Of a stretch of DNA of 64,000 nucleotides, positions 44,523-55,947 are shown piece after piece. The notes beneath the pieces were generated by a model. It made no database searches. It was not told the DNA's origin and worked only from the letters and a program-made list of their open reading frames with translations. The position numbers and the translations under genes are program-made. The first letter of the stretch is position 1. Each line of letters opens with the position of its first letter. Source of the DNA: Micrasema longulum (lineage: Eukaryota > Arthropoda > Insecta > Trichoptera > Brachycentridae); assembly GCA_022494885.1 (NCBI GenBank), contig JAGVSM010003708.1:124001-188000 (forward strand), in the 5' to 3' direction.

Positions 44523-44639
44523 TTTTTGTATATCGTATTATCATCGCTATATTTTTTTAACTATTTAGTTTTTTAAATTATTCCGTGTGTGACGCCTCAT
44601 GTTCTCTTTCCCTTCTTCTCGGCGAGCTCTGCTGATAGG

Positions 44640-44840
44640 TCAGTCGACTTACGCTGAACCGAAAATCTATCACAACTCTGTTATTGTTGGTTAATTCGGA
44701 AGAACAAGTGACGTCATACGAAGTAGTTATTTAACAAAAAAATATTTTTATGATATATTTAATGCTCTAATTTTTACCGTGCTTAAGAATACATTTTTGT
44801 ATCCAATTTCCCGTAGAGCTAAACCTCCTCGTTGTTTAGT
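44640..44840 (+). repeat. Dispersed repeat F, copy 3
   Basis: AATGCTCTAATTTTTACCGT, TTTTGTATCCAATTTCCCGT and GAGCTAAACCTCCTCGTTGT match the other F copies. Confidence 0.65.
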
Positions 44841-44962
44841 AATGAGTATTTTAATACACCTACAATTATTGTGTCCTTTTAATAAAAATAAAACACTTGA
44901 GGACAATTACATACTCATTATTAAAGAATATTAACGTATTCAGAGATAAAAAAACATATTAA

Positions 44963-45140
44963 AGAAGGGAATGTTGAAGTCTTGGTAATTACAGAGCCAC
45001 CTGCCATTGTTGGTTTAAGTAGCCACTTTACACATTCACCATTTTGCCTATATCGGATCATACATATTCATTCATATTCTTCCATCTGTTGGCTTTTCTT
45101 AAGTTAAAGAGCTTAAACCTTTTTTATACGGGTGAGATTC
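44963..45140. repeat. Repeat D, partial copy
   Basis: AAGGGAATGTTGAAGTC, GTTGGTTTAAGTAGCCACTT and CTTAAGTTAAAGAGCTTAAAC match 32260-32759. Confidence 0.6.
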
Positions 45141-45510
45141 GTTTGACTAAATTATCCCCGATCACTGGACTACGCAGTTTTTTAAATTTAATGTCAAATT
45201 TGTTCTGGAAGACAGATCTGGAAGCCATTCCAAAAATAATTTCAAAGATTTTAAAAAGTTCTGTAATAATTTCGGCGAATTGATTATGTCCAATCAATTT
45301 AATTCCATTCAGCGAAGAATTCGCTTCTCTCTTTTTTCAATCCGATAAAGTGCATATTATGTGCTTCTAAATTACCTTCTTTCAGCACAAATATGCTAAA
45401 ACTACCAGATTACAGAGAGCTCCTTCGGACCTTTCCCAAAATGAGCATTTTTTCCGTGTGTGTCCTCAGATGCGGTGGGCAAGCTGAATTATTTTGCCTA
45501 CACACTAGGC

Positions 45511-45795
45511 CAGCGATCGACAACTGGTTTTGGTGGCGGGCCATATGAATATGTCAATTTTTTTTGGGGTAGCTATTATTATGTCAAAATTGCCTATTGT
45601 TTAAGATTTAAAAAAATCGGCAAGGTTACCATCGGATTCGGTAGATTGGTAGATTGCTCCCAAAAACGGTAGATCTGCCGAAAAACCTGTAGAGTTGGCA
45701 ACGCTGGTTCAGGAACTGAACAGAAACCCGAATGGCTAGAAAGGAGCACTTCGCGGGCCGGATCTGACCCGCTAGCCGCTAATTGCCGATCGCTT
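45511..45795. mobile_element. 285-bp hAT MITE
   Basis: Ends CAGCGATCGACAACTGG and complement of AAGCGATCGGCAATTAG. Flanks CACTAGGC (45503-45510) and CACAAGAC (45796-45803) agree at 6 of 8. Subterminal GGCGGGCC and GCGGGCCGGATCTGACCCGC are typical of this hAT group. Confidence 0.75.
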
Positions 45796-45804
45796 CACAA
45801 GACA

Positions 45805-46690
45805 ATGAATAAATATTTTAGTTCGTGGAATTAGGTTTTTGTCTTATTAATTTTTTTTTTCAGCACGTTTTTAGCAAATAATTAATGCCGTCGAATGGCC
45901 TACATAAATGTTTATTAATTTAAACAACTTGTCAGGTTTTACACGTTTTACATATATAAATCGAAAGTCAGAAATGTATTTTACCAAAAAGAAGCAAATA
46001 AAAATTTATTTCCGTATTTTTCGAGCTATAAGATGCACTTTTTTATTCTGAAAGTTCAACCGAAAATTGAGGTGCGTTAGTCCAATGCGTCTTATCGTCC
46101 ATAACTTTTTTTTTCTAAAAGTTGATCGATAAATTTTGGTGTGCATTTAATGGTCCGACGCGTCTTATCGTTCGCAAAATACGGCAAGAAGAATAATAAA
46201 AAAAGCGTATTTACATATTAGTGTGCTGATGTAATGATGCAGGATCTACAGTATTCAATTATTGAAAGTAGAATTTTCAATCAGAGATATATCAAAAGAA
46301 TCCTTTACAAATCACTAAAAACTCTGCCAGTTCAAGGAATTTTGTGGTTCTGCATCATTTTAGAGCAGTATAATTTTAATAATTTTTTAATTTATCAAAT
46401 CATAATCACAACACTCGCTTAACTTATATTGCTGGTTTAGTGATCCGCAAAATTAGTAATAAATATGGCAGTAGAATATAGAATTATATTTAACCTTACA
46501 TTTTTAATTTTTCTTCTACTGACCTTAGATTGAATAATACATGTAATAAGAATAAAATCGGAAATTGGCTTCTTAATCGAGAGTTTTTACCAATATATTC
46601 AAGTTATATTAATAATGTGTTCAAAAGTGGCTTGGTGAAGTTTTTATTCATTTATTAGGTGTATTTCGTTTTCGCATATCTTTATTTATT
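45805..46690. other. Intergenic, nothing assigned
   Basis: GATGCACTTTTTTATTC, GTGCGTTAGTCCAATGCGTC and GGTCCGACGCGTCTTATCG at 46030-46185 form two similar half-repeats. A plus-strand open stretch at 46234-46422 has no motif. Confidence 0.35.
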
Positions 46691-46697
46691 TTTTTAA

Positions 46698-46880
46698 AAG
46701 AAATACTTGCGTTCTTATGATTTACCCAAATATTTAATTTTGAGGGCCATTTTCAACGAGTTGTAAATAACTCACTATTAGAAAATGGAAATCGAGTTGG
46801 GGTAGAGTGGGATTCGAACCACAGACCTTTGGTCCTTGAGTCTGAGACACTAGCCACAGGACCACAACCCGGTCTATTAT
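46698..46880 (-). mobile_element. SINE B, complete copy
   Basis: In minus orientation: GGTTGTGGTCCTGTGGCTAG, GGTCTGTGGTTCGAATCCC, GAGTTATTTACAACTCGTTG and TAAATCATAAGAACGCAAGT. Closest to the copy at 22470-22650. Confidence 0.87.
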
Positions 46881-46884
46881 TTTT

Positions 46885-47410
46885 ATTCATGTGTACTTTT
46901 ACAATAATAAATAAATGAAAAAAAGTTAAAATGGCATATTAGTATTTGACAAAGTCGTATTATTTCCTTCATTTTTATCTTACCACAGCCTTGATCATCC
47001 TATTGTGAAGAGTATCTAGTATCTATAATAGTTATGTTTAAATTATTAATAACTTCGTAGTACAGTTTTATGGCGATACAATTTTATATGCCATTAAAAA
47101 GACAATGCAATTTACACCGTGAAAAATACGAGTACAATAATTGTTGACAGTTACTAATAATTTCCCCGCACAATAGACATTTCGCCTTGGTAAAGCCACT
47201 AATCGATTTATTTTACTACGCGGACCATTTCATTCTGATTATTGGACCACAAGATAAAACCAGATATAATTTTATTATAGGTTTTGTTCATTTATCTAAT
47301 GACAATGTTGATATAAAACATGAAAGATAACCGCTGGCAAATACCAAAACCTAGAGGCAGTATAATAAAACATTGTTAAAAAAAGGTATAATATGCCTGA
47401 GAAAAGTTAT
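46885..47410. other. Intergenic, nothing recognised
   Basis: AT-rich; no supported feature. Confidence 0.3.
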
Positions 47411-47415
47411 ATATA

Positions 47416-47831
47416 GGGAAATATCACTTTTTTTAATACATTTTAAAAGTAATAAAGGTCTAAGAAATACTGTCCAGTAAAAAAAAATTTTTTGCTAATT
47501 ATTAGTGGCATAAAAATACTTTTAAATTTGTAATTTTGAATTACCGCAAAAACGGTCATTCCATTGGCCACGCTCCTAATACGTCACGATCCATGTTTAT
47601 TTGTTCCTGCCATTGAAATTTGCGTAGAACAATTTCATGAATCTTGACGTCACAACAACCAAGGCCAAACACGTCGTGTTTTTCTACTAACATATTTTTA
47701 TTGAATTTATTTTTTACATTTATGTGTAAAAACATTTCTCTACAATATCCATATTGATTTTGGAAAAATAATTAATTATTTTAAATCCATTTTATATATT
47801 TTTATCCGTAATCGAAGTATGTGATATCTTA
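47416..47831 (-). mobile_element. Repeat E, near-complete copy
   Basis: Minus-orientation copy of the element at 55948-56345: GGGAAATATCAC end preceded by TA, then GGCCACGCTCCTAATACGTC, CATGTTTATTTGTTCCTGCC, TCTTGACGTCACAACAACC and AATATCCATATTGATTTTGG. The other end (GTGATATCTT) is worn. Confidence 0.82.
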
Positions 47832-47839
47832 TAAAATTC

Positions 47840-49280
47840 TGAATTTTAGTATGGATCACATAATAATAATCACGAGTGAAATATTGATTTTTGACGGTGT
47901 TTTGCGTAACATGATGAAAATGAGACTAGTATAACCCACGCATAGGCCGCTGGTACTATTTTTTTAAAGTAAAAATTGATATGTTTTTCAATCTCATTCG
48001 TCCACACAACTATTACTCTCCACTGAACCGTCATCGCTGCTGTCATCTCCCAGATTAATTATAATTTCGCTGTCTAAAATACTATCTATTCTCACATTTC
48101 TGGCCAGTGCGAGAAAAAAATGCTAAAGTTACGATTTTGTGAACATACCTCGTTGTAAGAGGCCATTACGCATAATAGTATATTTTATTTTTTTAATTTT
48201 AACTATTGGCGCACAAATTAGGCCAAAGCCAAAATTATTGTCGATTAAATTTAATTAATCGTATTGCGAACTCCTTGAAATGAAAACATACAATATAATT
48301 CGATATTTAATATAAAGTTGATGTTGTCGATCGGTAGTGAGTTTTTCGGCGTCACTATTGCGGCGACAACAACAATGAAGTACGGCATTTGTTTCTTACA
48401 CTTAGCCGTCAATATTTACAAAACTTTATGAGCGTGTAAACTGTGGGATGGCAAGTGTGACGGAAAATATTCAGTAAAGCCAAAAAAGCAAATACGGGTA
48501 TTCATGCTTTATGCGTGGCCTACACCTATCCAAAATCAATTTGTTGCAAATCTTATAGACATCTGGATATCAGTGGCGAGCTGTAATTTATTTTATAGGT
48601 AATCTACAAAAAAATGCTCTTTAATTTGTACTCATGTATAAGTACAAAATATGTAATAATATGATTAAAAATAAATATTTTTTCTGTGCTTTAGTGAAAA
48701 TCAACTCAAACAACAATTATTATTAACCACACGATATACGTAGCTTGATTCTACTATTTTGATACAGTATTTGTACAAAAGTTTATTAAATAATACCACA
48801 ATGACATTCAGTAGAGATTTCCATTATGATTTAAATGTCAACACTGAGCGCTGGCCGATTCCTTTTAAAATGAATAATGCCAAAAACGGCCACTGCAAAC
48901 GCCACATGTCCTATGTGATACATAATTTGTCAACGGTATCCTATCAAAGATAAATAGTCCTTCGACAATAATGTTCGAAATACTAGTTTTCAAAGAGAGA
49001 ATCTTTAAATAATATTTGTAATCTGCACGCTTGTTGAAGTACTAAAAAACGCGACTAGGTTAAAGACATAAAATGTAGCGTACTTTTTTGTATGGAGGAA
49101 AAAGTTGAGGTAATCGGCTAGTTTCATCGTTCACTGAGAACGGGCTGGGCGCTGGGCGCACTTTATAGATATTTATTTTTTTGTAAAGAGATATAAACGG
49201 TGGTGGTGATTCATAGTAAATAACAATTATTTTATTTGTTTTCCTATAAACATGATAACAATAAAATATTATTATCGAAA
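47840..49280. other. Intergenic, nothing assigned
   Basis: Includes a CpG-containing block near 48330-48480 and a plus-strand open stretch at 48759-48953; neither shows a known motif. Confidence 0.35.
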
Positions 49281-49288
49281 GCCAAATA

Positions 49289-50531
49289 TAAGGTTGGGGA
49301 AAAATTAATTTCGTATTTCGCGCTCTTTTTTTTCAACTAACCATATCTCGTTCATTGTTGGTCACATTGGATCATAAAATACGGTGTTGTAAAGGAGTGC
49401 GTGTATACAAACGCTTCTTTGACAGTATTGCGCTCTGTTAGTTCAATCGTGAACTATCGTGCGTCAAGTATGGAGGTCTCAAAGGAAGAAATTCGCCATA
49501 TTTTAATTTTTACTACCTGAAAGGGAAAAACGCGTCGAAAGTGACCGAAAAAATTGGCGATGTATACGGGGCAAATACTCTTTTGGTTCGTGCTGCACAA
49601 CAGTGGTTCAAGCGATTTCGTTCTGGTTTAGTGAAGGTGAATGATGCACCACGCTCTGGCAGGCCTGTCGTCAAAAATGTCGATAAAATCATAGAAAATA
49701 TGGAGATCGACCATCATGGTAGCAGTCGTAGCATCGCCCAGGAGCTGAATATCGATCATAAAACCATTTTGAACCATTTGCAAAAGGCTGGGTTAAAACA
49801 AGAAGCTCGATTTTTGGGTGCTACACGAGCTGACGCAAAAATTACGCCCATATACCGAATTTCCATCTGTGAATTTCTGCTGAATCGCAACAAAATCGAC
49901 CCATTTCTGAAGCGGATGGTGACAGGTGATGAAAAGTGGGTCAATTACGACAATGTCAAGCGACAGAGATCGTGGTCGAAAGCAATTAAAGCGGCCAAGA
50001 CCGTGGCCAAGCCAGGACTGACGGCCACGAAGGTGTTGCTGTGTGTTTGGTGGGATTGGCAGGGAATACTCTATACTATTATGAGCTGCGCTCCTATAGC
50101 CAAACGCTCAATTTTGCTCTTTGAACAGAAGCGGCCAGCATTGGTGAATAGGAGAGGACTCGTGTTTCATCAGGATAACGCCAGGCCGCACACATCTTTG
50201 ATGGTGCGTCAGAAGCTCTGGTAGCTCGGATGGGAAGTTCTTATGCATCCACTATATAGCCCGAGCCTGGCACCGAGTAAATACCGCCTATTCCTGTCTA
50301 TGGCCAACGCGCTTAGGAGTATAAAGTTGGCCTCCATAGAGGCCTGTGGAAGTTGGTTGTCCGAGTTTTTTGAGGGCTTCTACGAGAAAGGCATTATGAA
50401 GTTGGATTCTCGTTAGCAACAATATATCAAACAGAACGGCGCATATTTGACTTAAATCGGAAGATTGTAACACTTTTTATAAAGCATTAAAATAAAGCGA
50501 AAAATACGAAATTCCTTTTTTCTCAACCCTA
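49289..50531 (+). mobile_element. Full-length 1243-bp mariner
   Basis: Terminal 30-bp inverted repeats begin TAAGGTTGGGGAAAAA and TAGGGTTGAGAAAAAA, sharing AATTTCGTATTT, and align without gaps. TA flanks at 49287-49288 and 50532-50533. It contains one transposase gene in plus orientation. Confidence 0.92.
49470..50455 (+). pseudogene. Mariner transposase, inactivated (cecropia-like)
   Basis: ATG at 49470 starts MEVSKEEIRHILIF, then one missing base near 49515 shifts to the main frame: YYLKGKNASKVTEKIGDVYG, FKRFRSGLVKVNDAPRSGRP and RSIAQELNIDHKTILNHLQK (helix-turn-helix domains), TGDEKWVNYDNVKRQRSW (first Asp) and [15 protein letters not shown] (second Asp). TAG stops occur at 50222-50224 and 50414-50416. 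The third-Asp block reads [16 protein letters not shown], so the Asp is Lys. GDEKWV.YDN.KR..SW resembles SETMAR-type (cecropia) mariners. Three kinds of damage exclude activity. Confidence 0.93.
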
Positions 50532-50740
50532 TATAATAGTGTGCATAATCGCTTATTTAGACAATTTGCCCCTGCTAGATGTACAGTCGGAACCTTTTTT
50601 ATTATGATTCAAGTTAATTTTGCATGTTTCAAAGCACTTAATTATTTATGTTTTGTTTTAATTATCACATTATTTTTTAATTTCATAACATGGCATGTGT
50701 TCATGTATGACTATGACATTTTAAAAAATAAAGCATAATT

Positions 50741-50849
50741 CCTCATCACTACACTCAGTGGTGCAAAGGGCACTACATTAAGACTCCAATTGCAGCGTAT
50801 CTTTATATTTTTTCTTACATATAAAGTATAGCGATTAATCTTACGCTTC
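50741..50849 (-). mobile_element. SINE A tail, cut by repeat H
   Basis: CACTCAGTGGTGCAAAGGGC, GACTCCAATTGCAGCGTATC and GATTAATCTTACGCTTCAGG are the reversed SINE A tail. At the CTTCAGG position repeat H begins. Confidence 0.75.
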
Positions 50850-51240
50850 AGGGTCGCGGTTACAAACGCTATCTTTATCGGTACACATCAAGACGGTATA
50901 AATTAAAATCGACATTCATGTACGAAAATGTGTATTTTTGTACGAAAGTTCAAAGCATCTTCGTCGGTAACCAGTAAAAAACTGTTTTTCATACAGGAAA
51001 CTTAATTTTTCTTTGTAGATAAAATTGAAAAAAAACTTTCCATTTGAATACGTACCCTTATTACAATGGGAAGTTAACATTTATCTTCAACTTTATCTAA
51101 AAAGTAAAATTAAGTTTTTAATATGAATTTATTTTTTTTGCTTAACGTGTTACTTTAAAGATACTTTGTATTTTCGTACAAAAATACACATTTTCGTACA
51201 TAAATATAGATTTAATTAATACCGTCTCGATATGCACGCA
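50850..51240. mobile_element. Dimeric foldback repeat H, copy 2
   Basis: GGTCGCGGTTACAAACGCTA, TCGTCGGTAACC and CTTTGTAGATAAAATTGAA in the left half return as complements in the right half (ACCGTCTCGATATGC end). The centre GAATACGTACCCTTATTACA matches that of 22195-22813 without the SINE. The last part of the right half is missing. Confidence 0.75.
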
Positions 51241-51249
51241 CACATTCTT

Positions 51250-52215
51250 AATGTGCTTGTATTAGTTATATCTGTGTACGTTTCCGAAGTGTACAAGTGT
51301 GTGTGTTCATTAAAAATGTAGGCCAAATTTAGACGTACCACCCAAATCCACACGGCACGGTTAAATGAGGGTGGCTTGATATTTATAATATTATTTTGTA
51401 TTTATTTTTAATTTATTCAGGGGCTACTCTTTGATGAAAAGCCAGCAAAAGAAAATCAAATGGAGATTAGTCACCTTATTGTGTTTGCCTGTAATGAAAT
51501 AAATATAAAATAGGTGCGAAGGTTTTCACGGTCACTATTATCAATATGTTTCTTTTTTGGGTGATACTGTGTAGCTAGTACACATCGCATCTAATAACTT
51601 TAATATCTCCATTAATATAATATATGATGGGTTGAGATTTTCGGCATTCCTTCGTTATATACTTACGTATCGGTAAAAACGATTTTTTTATTAATTTTCT
51701 TAAATACTTAATGCTTATTGAGAACACAAAAAGCGTTTTATCAAATATCGGAGATATCACCAATACAATGGAAAGTTCACCAATGTGTCGCATTTGTCGC
51801 ATGTTGCGTTCTTAGTAAAAGAGTAATCCTAATATATAATTGTCTCGCACACTCTTTACGTCTCACTCTCGATAAAACAGGTATATTTGGGAGCGAGAGA
51901 GGTAATTTTTATGCGTCACACGCGCGGACAGCAAAGTTTCTCGTACTTCTCCCAGACACCCGTTAGCTGCGTTAGTATTAGTAGCTTCTCGGCTTCCGTT
52001 GGGGCGGTTCTTTTGCGCGCATTGAGAGCATAAATTAATATATTTTTTCATGTTTTTAGCAATTAGATTAAAATACCACAACTTTTGACTTTAACTATAA
52101 ATAATTGAAGCAATTTCCGATGAATATTACACTTTTACGATTTAAAATATCTCATTTTTCGCATGTGTAGTGACTACACAGCACCGTAACGCGTGGATGT
52201 TTTTAGGACAGTAAG
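51250..52215. other. Intergenic, nothing assigned
   Basis: TTATTTTTAATTTATTCAGG at about 51405 looks like a LINE tail start. Opposing open stretches at 51575-52081 have no motif. Confidence 0.35.
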
Positions 52216-52221
52216 GAAAAG

Positions 52222-52700
52222 GTTCATCATCATCATCATCATCAGCCGTCTCTTGTCCAATGTTGAACATAGGCCTCCCCGTTTAGTCTCCATATTTCCC
52301 TATCCTGAGCCAACCGCATCCAACCACTTCCTGCAACTTGTCTTATGTCATCAGACCACCTTGTCTGAGGCCTGCCGACACTTCTTCTACCCGTTCTGGG
52401 TCGCCATTCCAGGACTTTTTTGGTCCATCTAGAGTCTGTGATTCTGGCTATATGACCAGCCCAGCTCCATTTCTGGTTGGCAGCCCTATGGACCACATCG
52501 GTGATCTTTGTTCTCGCTCTAATCCATGTATTGGTTTTTCTGTCTCTCAACGAAATACCCAGCATTCTCCTTTCCATGGCTCTCTGTGTCACTGATAATT
52601 TGTGTAAATTTTTTTTCGTGAATACAAAAGTTTCACAGCCATATTATGTCAGTACAGGGAGAACACAAGCATCAAAAAGTTTCTTCTTTAAGTAAATACT
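52222..52700 (-). pseudogene. RTE-clade LINE 3' end, best preserved
   Basis: The minus strand reads FDACVLPVLT stop YGCETFVF, then an open run of 116 codons: QRAMERRMLGISLRDRKTNT, RARTKITDVVHRAANQKWSW with AGHIAR, VLEWRPRTGRRSVGRPQTRW, AQDREIWRLNGEAYVQHWT and a DG stop, followed directly by TGATGATGATGATGATGATG. This is the C terminus and simple-repeat tail of lepidopteran RTE elements. The 5' part, including RT, is absent. Confidence 0.9.
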
Positions 52701-52767
52701 TCGGAGATTTAGGATATATGAGAGCTTACCAAAGGCGGCCCATGCTAAAAAAAAGGAAAAGGTTAAG

Positions 52768-52915
52768 AGGCCCAATTACAGTGCTGAATTACAACACAGA
52801 ACACCGAGGCTTTAGAAAAAAAAATGTGTGCTCACCAGAAATTGAACTTTCCGAGCGTGAGTCAAATGTTTTAGCCATTACACCACGGAGGCTGCCACTC
52901 TTAAGTTTTACTATA
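52768..52915 (-). mobile_element. SINE C copy
   Basis: In minus orientation: GCCTCCGTGGTGTAATGGCT (box A), TCGGAAAGTTCAATTTCTGG (worn box B), AGCCTCGGTGTTCTG and CAGCACTGTAATTGGGCCTC. Internal small changes relative to 54683-54860. Confidence 0.8.
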
Positions 52916-53093
52916 ATTTATGGTGATATGACCGGGAATCGATCCCGAAGTCTGTAGAAAGTACTATAAAGTACTTTTCGTCTAATCACGAGAACCTCTC
53001 TCTTCTAGGTCGAGTTTGCATGTTTTAAAATAAACCTATATAATATAATTATTATAATGGTTACGATGTTTAAATTATTTATTGTGTTTATCT

Positions 53094-53898
53094 CATAGAA
53101 TTAAGAATAGTTCAGAAACCGCATACGAGCATCAAACATAAGGGGACTTAACTACTCATATATGAGTAGTTTCACGTTTGGACCCATTAATTTCTTTGTA
53201 GACGTCGCTCAGTACGCGACTCCTGATTTGAATTCAACTATGCCGTGTTGTGGCCTTTTAAAGTGTAGAAATACTGCTAGGATCTTAAAGAAACAGGATG
53301 GTATCACATTTCATGTGTAATTAGCAAATGAATGTGTAAGTAGCAAATACATTACTTAAAAATTAAATTATTTTTCCATCTGTCAGATTGTCGAAGAAAT
53401 CAAAATGGACATTTCGTTAGTGTTGCCAGGGTAGTATTTTTTTTTACCCTACTTTGCTCATCTAATGAGAGAACTAATGAAAATTGGACCTCGGATTAAA
53501 TAACTCTGTGGTGTACATTTGTCAAATATTATCTTTAAAACATCAAATATTATTTATCATGATATAAAAATATCCGTTTTATGTAAAATAAAATTTGTTT
53601 TATATTTTAAGTTCAAAGATCATTAATTCAATTACTCTTATTAAATGACCCTTTACTTATCTTCTTTGTTGTGTCAATCAATATTTTCGCGTGCACAATG
53701 AAACTTTAGAGAAAATAACAGATTGCTTTTTTTTTAAAAACCTTAAATTAGTGTTATTATTATATTTTTTCCCATCGTGCAACATTACACGACGACATGC
53801 GCGCGGCGAAAGTGGGGCATAGTGGGGGCGTTTTTGGACACAGTCCGATGTATTCAAATATGATTCTACGCTCCTTCTGTACTATTCTTAATTCTATG
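53094..53898 (+). mobile_element. P-like element with THAP-like start, copy 1
   Basis: 805 bp with inverted ends CATAGAATTAAGAATAGTTC and complement of CATAGAATTAAGAATAGTAC. It matches 61728-62531 in reverse over its whole length (804 bp). A short ORF at 53240-53320 reads MPCCGLLKCRNTARILKKQD then GITFHV stop, resembling the first Cys pair and the ITFH segment of a THAP zinc finger. THAP domains occur at the N terminus of P-element transposases. No target duplication could be matched for this copy. Confidence 0.65.
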
Positions 53899-53904
53899 GT
53901 ATGC

Positions 53905-54680
53905 TAACTAATAAATTTTATCATATTTTATTTTCACAGTGATAATTTAATATTTCATTATTGATACACATTATGGATCTAATAAGTCAAGGTTTTGGTC
54001 ATGTTAATCTTTCGCTTTCATGACACAAGCAGGCATTTTGGTTTCGATTATAATCGTCACGCCTGGCTGGCGGTCGAAGAACGACTAAATACGCGTTGGG
54101 CATGACTGAACGTTTGGGCATGAGATAAGTGTCAAAAATGTGTCATAAATATGAAACGAAAATAAATAATAATAACAATGTATCCTCCACGCCGCCGCCG
54201 GTTGTGCTTAAAACCTCAGTGTACCGGTAGATAAATAACCTAACAAATGTATTTTTTGATAAAGAATGAATCAATTATGGCGGTTTACATAAACTGCTGT
54301 AAATTTTCACATCAAGATACAGTTTAAATTACGAATGCTTATTCTTTTGTTTTAAATCAAATTTCAAACCCAACCCGGTTAGTTAGCCGGGCACTCAATT
54401 TCTAGGTTATCTCTGAGTTTAGAACTACCGAAAATAATGGAGATCACAATCTTAATGGGTGTATTCTCCGGCTGTACAACTGCAGGTTCAATTCCCGCTA
54501 TTAATGTTGACCCAATAAAATGTACCTGACCCAATGTCATACATTGACCCTTGGGTATCTACCAACTACCAACTAATTGAATGTTTAATAATTAGCATTA
54601 GCATCCCGAAATACTTTTACCAAAGCAACAGTACACGCTAAAAAAACTTGCTAATTTAGTAAGAATATTATCAACCGTTG
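53905..54680. other. Intergenic; one SINE-like box
   Basis: CTGCAGGTTCAATTCCCGC at about 54481-54500 looks like a box B with no clear box A. Otherwise nothing is recognised. Confidence 0.35.
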
Positions 54681-54682
54681 GC

Positions 54683-54860
54683 GGCCTCCGTGGTGTAGTG
54701 GTCAAGATGCTTGTTTCACGCACAGAAGGTTCCGGGTTCGATTCCCGGTGAGAACACAAAAATTAAAATGTGATTTTTCTCAAGCCTGGGTGCTCTGTGA
54801 TGTAATTCACCACTGTAATTTGGCCTCCTGGCCTGTTGTGGTGCAAAAAAAAAATGTAAA
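54683..54860 (+). mobile_element. SINE C, best copy
   Basis: GCCTCCGTGGTGTAGTGGTC (box A) and GGTTCCGGGTTCGATTCCC (box B), then TGTGATTTTTCTCAAGCC, AATTCACCACTGTAATTTGG and CCTGGCCTGTTGTGGTGC with an A-rich tail. Confidence 0.9.
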
Positions 54861-55037
54861 ATGTAAAAAAATGTATTCAGAAGAGACGAGTGAGCGTTTT
54901 TTCATTCTTTAAACATCTTGTATTTTTTAATGAGAGACTTTAAAGTAGATTTGGTTTCTAAAATATATACACATTAAAAAATCTTTGAAAGTAACTTCTA
55001 ATTTGGTGTGGAATTATAATATTTTTTTTTATTAAAG

Positions 55038-55268
55038 AATTTTGAAGTGAATGCTATATACCATGTAATAGAGGGCGAAAACTTTGATTTCGACCTAGTA
55101 ATAACTCAATTTCATAATATTTGGAGTTATCGTAGTTTACCTCTCGCATACAGAATTCAAAATCAGGAGCTGGCTAACGAAACGGGATTATTGGGACAAA
55201 TTCAATTTTACAGGGCAGTCAAAAAAGTGAAACATGTACACTTCATTCAAATCATTACAATTATTTGA
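55038..55268 (+). CDS. Exon-like open frame, unassigned
   Basis: A pyrimidine-rich tract followed by TTATTAAAG provides a plausible splice acceptor, after which the frame reads NFEVNAIYHVIEGENFDF, DLVITQFHNIWSYRSLPLAY and RIQNQELANETGLLGQIQFY, then RAVKK and on to a stop at 55268. The composition (balanced acidic, aromatic and polar residues, low AT bias) is unlike the random ORFs around it. No good donor is seen, so it could be a terminal exon or a remnant of an old gene. I do not recognise the family. No neighbouring exon could be found. Confidence 0.3.
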   Translation, partial: NFEVNAIYHVIEGENFDFDLVITQFHNIWSYRSLPLAYRIQNQELANETGLLGQIQFYRAVKKVKHVHFIQIITII

Positions 55269-55274
55269 TTATAT

Positions 55275-55940
55275 GTGTGTAAACAAATGTTTTTATGTAA
55301 ATCTATCAATTGTGTTTCTTAAAACTATGTATGCTTCTTTTGATTTTTCACCTTTAAAAAAATACCTATCTTTCAAATATTTAGATTTGTCTTAAAACAA
55401 GCTATAACAATATTTAAAAAAATCTCAATTTTCCTAAAGAAATTAGTTAAAATATGAGGCTTTGAGAACGGCGGCGTTCAAGGTTGAGAAACATATAGAC
55501 ATTTCATGCTACAATGTAGCACGAAAGGATACCATTATCCATTTCGCTCTTGGTCAACACGTTTGTGTGGGTACAAACAAAAATTCCAATTTCCTTCCCT
55601 ATTCTGTTAGATCCTGGCCACAACGATTGCGCATGTTATTGGCCACTTAGAAAATAAAATATTTTTTATATTATAGCTCCAGTATCTGAAGTGGAGAGAT
55701 TGTTAAAAAAAGGAGAGTAGAGAAAATTTAACAAAATAATCTTAGGAGCGAAAAGGTAATTGAGCAATAGCTACCTAGCGGCATGTGGTCGAAACATTAC
55801 TAGTATCGAGCATGCTTATATACGCAAATTTGACAAATCCACCAAAGGTTGATTTTTGAGTAAACGAATGCTCTTAGCAAGTTTGAACGCGTTTGATAAA
55901 AATAATACTTGTATCGATCAGTCGTTCGCGGCATTGCAAT
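55275..55940. other. Intergenic, one unassigned ORF
   Basis: A plus-strand open stretch at 55462-55650 has no recognisable motif. The rest is AT-rich. Confidence 0.3.
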
Positions 55941-55947
55941 CAAAATA

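Noticed and set aside
48382..48438. Short ORF with a signal-peptide-like start
   Set aside because: Eighteen codons only, with no further support.
52338..52695. Plus-strand ORFs
   Set aside because: Shadows of the RTE C terminus on the minus strand.
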